Shown in pieces: positions 7,125 through 10,864 of a stretch of 10,864 bases of DNA. Numbering within the stretch: position 1 is the stretch's first letter; the number at the start of each line of letters is the position of its first letter. This DNA comes from Spirochaetota bacterium (GTDB taxonomy: Bacteria; Spirochaetota; UBA4802; UBA5550): contig JAKJGD010000025.1 of assembly GCA_022704585.1 (NCBI GenBank), forward strand, positions 1 through 10,864, given 5' to 3'. Made by a program: the position numbers and the translations under genes. The notes under the pieces were generated by a model, which worked only from the letters and a program-made list of their open reading frames with translations, had not been told where the DNA came from and did not search any database.

Positions 7125-7133
7125 CGGGGACCC

Positions 7134-8252
7134 TCATGCGAGGTACTGCATGGCGTAGCCGGCCTGCATGAACTTGCTCACCTCGGTGACGAAGCTCAGT
7201 ATGAGGTCGCCGCCACAAAGCTTCTCATCCCTCAATATGCTGTCAAGGCACATGAAAGCCATGGGAGGGCCGGGATAACCGGTGCCTGACATGCTGGTAT
7301 AAAGCGAGTCCGCGGGTATGCCGAGACCGGCGCATTCTTCCATGACGAGGTCGGCAATATGTTTTGACGGCAGGTTCACCTGGAAATAACGGAGATGTGC
7401 AAGGTCGATGCCATAGGCATCGATCATGCGCCGGAGCCCCTTGACGAAGACGGTACCGTCCGGATCGTGGAAATGGGCACGGAGCTGTTCCTGGAACATC
7501 TGTGCAAGATGGTGGTAGCCCTTTTCATATTCGATCCGGGGGCTCAGCCAGTATGCCGGCCTCCGGTTTCCCATGCAGGAAGGCTTATTGCCGCCTGCCG
7601 ATTCCATATACGTGTGCGTGATGTAGAGCCCGGGCTCCGCGGTATCGCGCCCTTCAAGGAAAAGGGCGCCGGCCCCGTCGCAGAGGAACCATCTCAGGAA
7701 CACGTCCTCCTTTCGGATAAGCGGCTGGTTGTAATACTCGGCGCGCAGCTCGGAGGACGAGATGCTCGAGGAGAGGACGAGGGCGTTCCGGTACCGGCCG
7801 TTACGGATCAGGTCATGCGCCAGCAGGAGGGCCTTGTAGGCGGAGGTGCAGTTCGCGTGGATCGAAAGCTCGGCGCACCGATCGATCCCGAGCATCTCCT
7901 GTATGCGTACGGAGGGTGTCGGCATCTGGTCCATGTGCGCGCTGCCGTACGCGATAAGCTCGACATCGGCTGCCGGATGTGCGGCCATGTCCAGGGCCCG
8001 TTTGGCAGCCTTGACGGCCATGGTGACATTGTCCTCGGTGAATTCGCGCGTGACCGGATCGATTGCATAATGGTACTGCTTGATATCGAGCATCTCCTTC
8101 ATGACGGGCCTGATCCTGCGCATCCATCTCAGGACCTTCTCCGGCGCTTCGGTGATCTCGCCCAGGACCCTGTCGATTTCGTCAAACGGCACCGGTGCGC
8201 CGGGCAGGAAGGAGCCGGAGCCTGTTACTTTGACTGATATATCTCCTGCCAT
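7134..8252 (-). CDS. KAS III (FabH)-like thiolase-fold enzyme with unusual motifs
   Basis: From ATG 8252 the product has 372 residues, slightly longer than FabH (about 320). GGAG lies 8 nt upstream; earlier in-frame codons overlap the crotonase gene and encode no family sequence. The N-terminal half is FabH-like: ISVKVTGSGSFLPG, ELIAYGSA (98-105), a nucleophile Cys135 in IHANCTSAY, and FLCDGAGALFLEG (189-201). The C-terminal half departs from FabH. Where the His motif (PHQAN) is expected it reads FQVNLPSKHIAD (290-301), and where the Asn motif (GNTSAAS) is expected it reads MSGTGYPGPP (321-330). His298 could take over the role. FabH-like enzymes prime chains by condensing acyl-CoA with malonyl-ACP, but relatives form esters, pyrones or other C-C bonds. 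It is the last gene of the minus operon, 13 nt after the crotonase gene, and meets the radical SAM gene tail to tail. Confidence 0.85.
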   Translation of the reverse strand: MAGDISVKVTGSGSFLPGAPVPFDEIDRVLGEITEAPEKVLRWMRRIRPVMKEMLDIKQYHYAIDPVTREFTEDNVTMAVKAAKRALDMAAHPAADVELIAYGSAHMDQMPTPSVRIQEMLGIDRCAELSIHANCTSAYKALLLAHDLIRNGRYRNALVLSSSISSSELRAEYYNQPLIRKEDVFLRWFLCDGAGALFLEGRDTAEPGLYITHTYMESAGGNKPSCMGNRRPAYWLSPRIEYEKGYHHLAQMFQEQLRAHFHDPDGTVFVKGLRRMIDAYGIDLAHLRYFQVNLPSKHIADLVMEECAGLGIPADSLYTSMSGTGYPGPPMAFMCLDSILRDEKLCGGDLILSFVTEVSKFMQAGYAMQYLA

Positions 8253-8265
8253 TGCTGTTTCTCCG

Positions 8266-8930
8266 TCAGAGGTATCTATTGATATAACCGCGGATACGGG
8301 CTCGGTCGTATCCGCCGTGCTCATCGATCTTCTCGACAAGCCTGACAGCCGACGCGACAACTTCTTTTTTGGGAACGACCGCGTCGACTATGTTCATCGC
8401 GAGCGCTTCTTCGGCGCTGAAGCTCGAACCGGTGAGGACGGTTTCAAGCGCGCGCCGGCGGCCGGCACGGGCGGCAAGGTTCAGGATGCCGCCGCACCCG
8501 GGGATAAGCCCGAAGCCGGTCTCGGGCAGCCCCAGCACCGAACCTGACCCGCATACGCGCGCGTGGCAGAACAGGGCGAGCTCCAGGCCGGAGCCCAGGC
8601 ATACGCCCCGTACGGCCGCGATGACCGGCACGGACAGCTCCTCGAAGAAGCTGAACGACGACAGGTTGTCCAGCAGCATGGAGCTGTCCGCTTTATGAGC
8701 GGCACCGGCTTCCCTGAGAGCGCCAATCAGGTCTTCCAGGTCCGCGCCGGAGGAAAAGTGCCTCCCGCGGCCGTACATGACGATACCCCTGGTCCGCGTA
8801 CCGGCTGCGATCTCGCGCGTGACGCGTTTCAATTCAGAAAAAAAAAGCGGGTCATCCTGTTCGAGGGGGGGTTATCAAGGACGAGGTGGCCAATGCCGTT
8901 TTCAATCTTCCAGGTAATATTGTTACTCAT
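8266..8930 (-). CDS. Enoyl-CoA hydratase/isomerase (crotonase), interrupted by a frameshift
   Basis: The start is ATG 8930, overlapping the upstream gene's stop in ATGAGTAA. It encodes MSNNITWKIENGIGHLVLDN followed by PPSNRMTR, a typical crotonase N-terminus. The frame then runs through nine T (positions 8838-8846 as A on the plus strand) into TGA at 8831-8829. The rest of the enzyme continues in another frame to 8266: FSSGADLEDL (first oxyanion-hole motif), VRGVCLGSGLELAL and LPETGFGLIPGCGG. The last two carry both Glu residues needed for hydratase chemistry. One extra T would give ...RFFFSELKRVT... and restore the family's usual spacing between PPxN and EL, yielding 221 residues, short for the family (about 250-260). 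If functional it would hydrate or dehydrate acyl thioesters beside its paralogue upstream. Whether the frameshift is an assembly error, phase variation, slippage or a real mutation cannot be decided here. Confidence 0.82.
8838..8846. repeat. Homopolymer of nine A/T at the frameshift
   Basis: Nine A on the plus strand (nine T in the coding strand of the crotonase gene) mark the exact place where its reading frame breaks. A run of seven G (8865-8871) lies about 18 bp away but is in frame with the crotonase consensus on both sides. Confidence 0.85.
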
Positions 8931-9654
8931 GGGCGTTTATCGCGAGCGAGCAGAACAGCCGCGTTTCCTCCTCAAGTGCATCCTGCCGGGTCATGGTGCG
9001 GCCGTTGTTGAGGGACCGCACGACGGACCTGATAACATCCGGCGACCTGCCTTCAACCATTTTTTTCATGAAAGAGATGGAAAATTCCAGGGCACCGCGC
9101 GGCCGCGTCGTGTAATCCACGAGACCTATTGCAGACGCCTGTTCCGCGTTTACGATATCGCCTCCGAGTATCATGGCGAGCGCCCGGCCCAATCCGACCA
9201 GGGGGGAGAGACGCTGCGTGCCGCCAAACCCGGGCATGAGCCCGTGGTTTGCTTCGGGAAACGCGAACAGCGCGCCCGTGCCGCACACCCGGATGTGGCA
9301 GGCGAGCGCCAGCTCAAGCCCGGCACCGAAGCAGGCCCCCTCGATCGCGGCTATCACGGGCACCTCGATCGCGTCGATATAGTCGAGGATCTCCCTGCCG
9401 CGCTTCATGCGGGAAGCGAGTACGGACGCGTCCGCGCACATGCTCCTGAGCTGTTCGAGGTCGGCGCCCGCGGAGAAGTGTCGGTCCTTGCCCGAGAGGA
9501 TGATCCCCTTGAGAAGTGTGGAACCGGTCCATTCGCGGAGCCGGTCCGGGTCGACGAACTCCGGGCCCGCGAGATAGTTCTCGGGCCGGTTGTCGACCGT
9601 CAGCATGCCGATGGCGCCGGCCTGCTCCCATGTCATGATCCCGGATCGTTCCAT
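8923..9654 (-). CDS. Enoyl-CoA hydratase/isomerase (crotonase), intact
   Basis: This is an intact crotonase-family protein of 243 residues from ATG 9654 (249 from the GTG at 9672, which overlaps the thioesterase stop). The order of motifs is standard: MTWEQAGAIGMLTVDNRPEN, RHFSAGADLEQL (first oxyanion hole), IEGACFGAGLELALACHIRV, then FAFPEANHGLMPGFGGTQRL. Both catalytic Glu positions are present (114 and 134 from ATG 9654), so hydration or dehydration of a 2-enoyl thioester is plausible; isomerase activity cannot be excluded. It is a paralogue of the next gene: both share TW....GIG/GAIG, RHFS.GADLE and H.RVCG.G. AGGAG at 9680-9676 touches the GTG and is 21 nt from ATG 9654, so the start is uncertain. 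Its end overlaps the next gene's start by 8 bp, so the pair is probably co-translated. Confidence 0.88.
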   Translation of the reverse strand: MERSGIMTWEQAGAIGMLTVDNRPENYLAGPEFVDPDRLREWTGSTLLKGIILSGKDRHFSAGADLEQLRSMCADASVLASRMKRGREILDYIDAIEVPVIAAIEGACFGAGLELALACHIRVCGTGALFAFPEANHGLMPGFGGTQRLSPLVGLGRALAMILGGDIVNAEQASAIGLVDYTTRPRGALEFSISFMKKMVEGRSPDVIRSVVRSLNNGRTMTRQDALEEETRLFCSLAINAHE

Positions 9655-9668
9655 ATACCGTATGCGCG

Positions 9669-10067
9669 TCACTCCTGAAAGATAGCCGCGAAACGCTCGA
9701 TGAACAGGTCCGGTATGTCATGGGGGACCCGCTCGCCGTCCACGAGCAATGTCTTGATCGAAGCCCGCGTTATACGCTCGCCGCTGTCGGCGCGCGCTAT
9801 GACATGGTTGAACACCAGGTATGGGGCTTCCTTCGCAATATCGGTGACGATGATCAACTCGTCGAAAACTAGGGCCTCTTTTATGTAACGGATGTCCGCC
9901 TCGGTCACAACGAGAATGAGCCGGTTCCGCCTGAAGTAATCGAAGAGGTCGAGGGAGCGCAGTATCTCCCAGCGGGCCTGCTCGCAGTAGTTCAGGTACA
10001 CGGCGTTGTTGACATGTCCGAAAGAGTCAATCTCGTACCCGCGTACGGTTATCTGGTATTCATGCAT
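9669..10067 (-). CDS. Hotdog-fold acyl thioesterase (4HBT, YbgC/FadM-like)
   Basis: The 132-residue product has the single-hotdog length and the 4HBT signature YEIDSFGHVNNAVYLNYCEQAR (11-32, read in two parts: YEIDSFGHVNN and AVYLNYCEQAR). Asp14 is the expected catalytic acid and His18-Val-Asn-Asn follows. Central strands (EADIRYIKEALVFDELIIV) and the C-terminal RITRASIKTLLVDGERVP also fit. Such enzymes hydrolyse acyl-CoA or acyl-ACP and release a free acid; here it may release the pathway's product or clear stalled chains. It is the first gene of the minus operon, and its TGA overlaps or nearly touches the next start. The ATG at 10067 has no clear Shine-Dalgarno sequence, and I see no other in-frame start that keeps the N-terminal strand. 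The gene is divergent from the dehydrogenase gene. Confidence 0.9.
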   Translation of the reverse strand: MHEYQITVRGYEIDSFGHVNNAVYLNYCEQARWEILRSLDLFDYFRRNRLILVVTEADIRYIKEALVFDELIIVTDIAKEAPYLVFNHVIARADSGERITRASIKTLLVDGERVPHDIPDLFIERFAAIFQE

Positions 10068-10092
10068 AACGTCATAATGCCACGGTGTGCTT

Positions 10093-10127
10093 ATAACCGG
10101 CCGCCTCCGTGAAGGGCAGCCGGTTAT
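10093..10127. repeat. Inverted repeat in the divergent gap before the thioesterase
   Basis: ATAACCGGC (10093-10101) and GCCGGTTAT (10119-10127) are a perfect 9-bp inverted repeat around 17 nt. No T-run follows on either strand, so a terminator is unlikely. It lies 26 bp upstream of the thioesterase start, where an operator or a 5' leader hairpin would be expected. No regulator gene is in the window. Confidence 0.4.
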
Positions 10128-10184
10128 TGCCTGTATACAAGTGGTCGGCTATCATGGTAGAAATCAACTAAAAATCAACAGGCA

Positions 10185-10215
10185 TTGATATTTTATGGCC
10201 ATTATTCTGTATAAA
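10185..10215 (+). promoter_or_regulatory. Possible promoter for the 3-hydroxyacyl-CoA dehydrogenase gene
   Basis: TTGATA (10185-10190) and TATAAA (10210-10215) are separated by 19 nt, about 85 nt before the preferred start. The boxes are good but the spacing is long. No convincing promoter was found for the opposite, thioesterase direction in the same 234-bp gap. Confidence 0.3.
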
Positions 10216-10301
10216 TGGAAAACTGCAGCGATTCCCTGGCCGGGTTACGCAAGGAAATTGTATTGCCAAAATGAGTGCCGGGAATGAAACTGATAATTGC
10301 C

Positions 10302-10864
10302 ATGTCACTAATGTCATCAGATACCATCGGGATTGCCGGCAGCGGGCGCATGGGCGCTGATATATTCCATTACCTGTGCGATTACGATTTTTCCATCGTC
10401 TGGCTCTGTGTATCAGGCCAGGAACGTGAAAAGCAGCAGCGCGCTTTCATGAGAAGGATCGACAGGCTGCACAATGCCGGCATGCTGGACGGTGCAGCCC
10501 GTGCCCGCATGATTGAAAAGACAAGCATAACCGGCGAGATCAGGGACCTGGGCGCGGCGGGCATCGTCATCGAAGCAATACCCGAGGACATCCTCGTAAA
10601 ACGCGCTTTCTTCAGAGAGCTCGCGTCACATGTCGGCAGGGACGCAGTCCTTGCAACGAATACCTCTTCGATACGACCTTCGCTGCTCCTTGACCAGGAC
10701 ATGGGGCGCGAGCGTTTCGCGGGGCTCCATTTTTTCTTTCCGGTGAAGCTGAAGAGCATTGCAGAAATAATCAAGACCGATCATACGAACGCAAGGAGCC
10801 TTGAGGTGCTCAGGGACCTTCTGCGTCTAACGGGAAAATCATTTCTGGAGATGCATGAGAGTAA
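10302..10864 (+). CDS. 3-hydroxyacyl-CoA dehydrogenase, NAD-binding part; 3' end outside the window
   Basis: The open frame runs to the right edge (187 residues seen; full enzymes are about 280-310). It starts with the Rossmann motif TIGIAGSGRMGADI (GxGxxG at 13-18). Then come VIEAIPEDILVKRAFF (89-104), the NTSSI segment (120-124) and LHFFFPVKLKSIAEII (142-157). His143 and Glu155 match the catalytic His-Glu pair, and Ser122 the substrate-binding Ser. Most relatives have HFFNP; here the Asn is Phe146. These enzymes interconvert 3-hydroxyacyl-CoA and 3-ketoacyl-CoA with NAD and would act next to the crotonases. Possible starts are GTG 10275, ATG 10284, ATG 10302 and ATG 10311. None has a good Shine-Dalgarno site; a GGGA directly abuts ATG 10284. 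I chose 10302 because the Rossmann strand follows within ten residues. It is divergent from the thioesterase operon. Confidence 0.88.
   Translation, partial: MSLMSSDTIGIAGSGRMGADIFHYLCDYDFSIVWLCVSGQEREKQQRAFMRRIDRLHNAGMLDGAARARMIEKTSITGEIRDLGAAGIVIEAIPEDILVKRAFFRELASHVGRDAVLATNTSSIRPSLLLDQDMGRERFAGLHFFFPVKLKSIAEIIKTDHTNARSLEVLRDLLRLTGKSFLEMHES

Noticed and set aside
8253..8360. In-frame upstream extension of the KAS III-like gene by 36 residues
   Set aside because: It overlaps the crotonase gene, encodes no KAS III-like sequence, and ATG 8252 has GGAG 8 nt upstream.
3221..9654. Complete HMG-synthase beta-branching cassette of a trans-AT PKS
   Set aside because: The KS keeps its Cys nucleophile, no HMG-CoA synthase motif is present, and no PKS module is seen.
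8563..9678. Long plus-strand frame (371 codons) across the crotonase genes
   Set aside because: It is a shadow in GC-rich DNA; the minus strand carries clear crotonase motifs and the plus frame has no recognisable domain.
10093..10127. Hairpin as a terminator
   Set aside because: No T-run follows on either strand and it lies between divergent starts, not after a gene.

Overview
The window looks like a chromosomal segment of a Gram-negative, probably spirochaete-like bacterium. The left-hand genes encode an OmpL47-like repeat surface protein and a probable lipoprotein with a relaxed lipobox, both familiar from spirochaetes. This is an inference from protein style, not from a marker gene.

Left part (1-2984): AT-richer, with three genes for exported proteins. 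A 3'-truncated OmpL47-like protein (minus) is divergent from a small exported YHYH-type protein with a very long Lys/Glu tail (plus). Well-formed sigma70-type promoters face both ways between them. The YHYH gene converges on a DUF4185-type probable lipoprotein gene (minus), and a perfect 12-bp hairpin terminator lies between the two.

Right part (3221-10864): GC-richer and devoted to acyl-chain chemistry. A plus-strand operon encodes a FabF-type ketosynthase, a discrete acyl carrier protein, a divergent FabD-type acyltransferase (ATGA overlap with the ACP gene) and a B12-binding-type radical SAM enzyme. It meets tail to tail, only 9 bp apart, a minus-strand operon encoding a hotdog thioesterase, two crotonase-family enzymes and a FabH/KAS III-like enzyme. 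Divergent from the thioesterase, a 3-hydroxyacyl-CoA dehydrogenase gene runs off the right edge.

Together these genes could prime, extend, hydrate or dehydrate, oxidise and release an acyl chain, with a radical step that could methylate, cyclise or rearrange it. I do not recognise the set as a described pathway, and the product cannot be read from the sequence. Three points stand out. The acyltransferase lacks the Gln and the carboxylate-binding Arg of malonyl transacylases. The KAS III-like enzyme keeps its Cys but not the usual His and Asn motifs. The first crotonase gene is broken by a single-base frameshift in a run of nine T (coding strand). No RNA genes, CRISPR arrays, insertion sequences or origins were seen.
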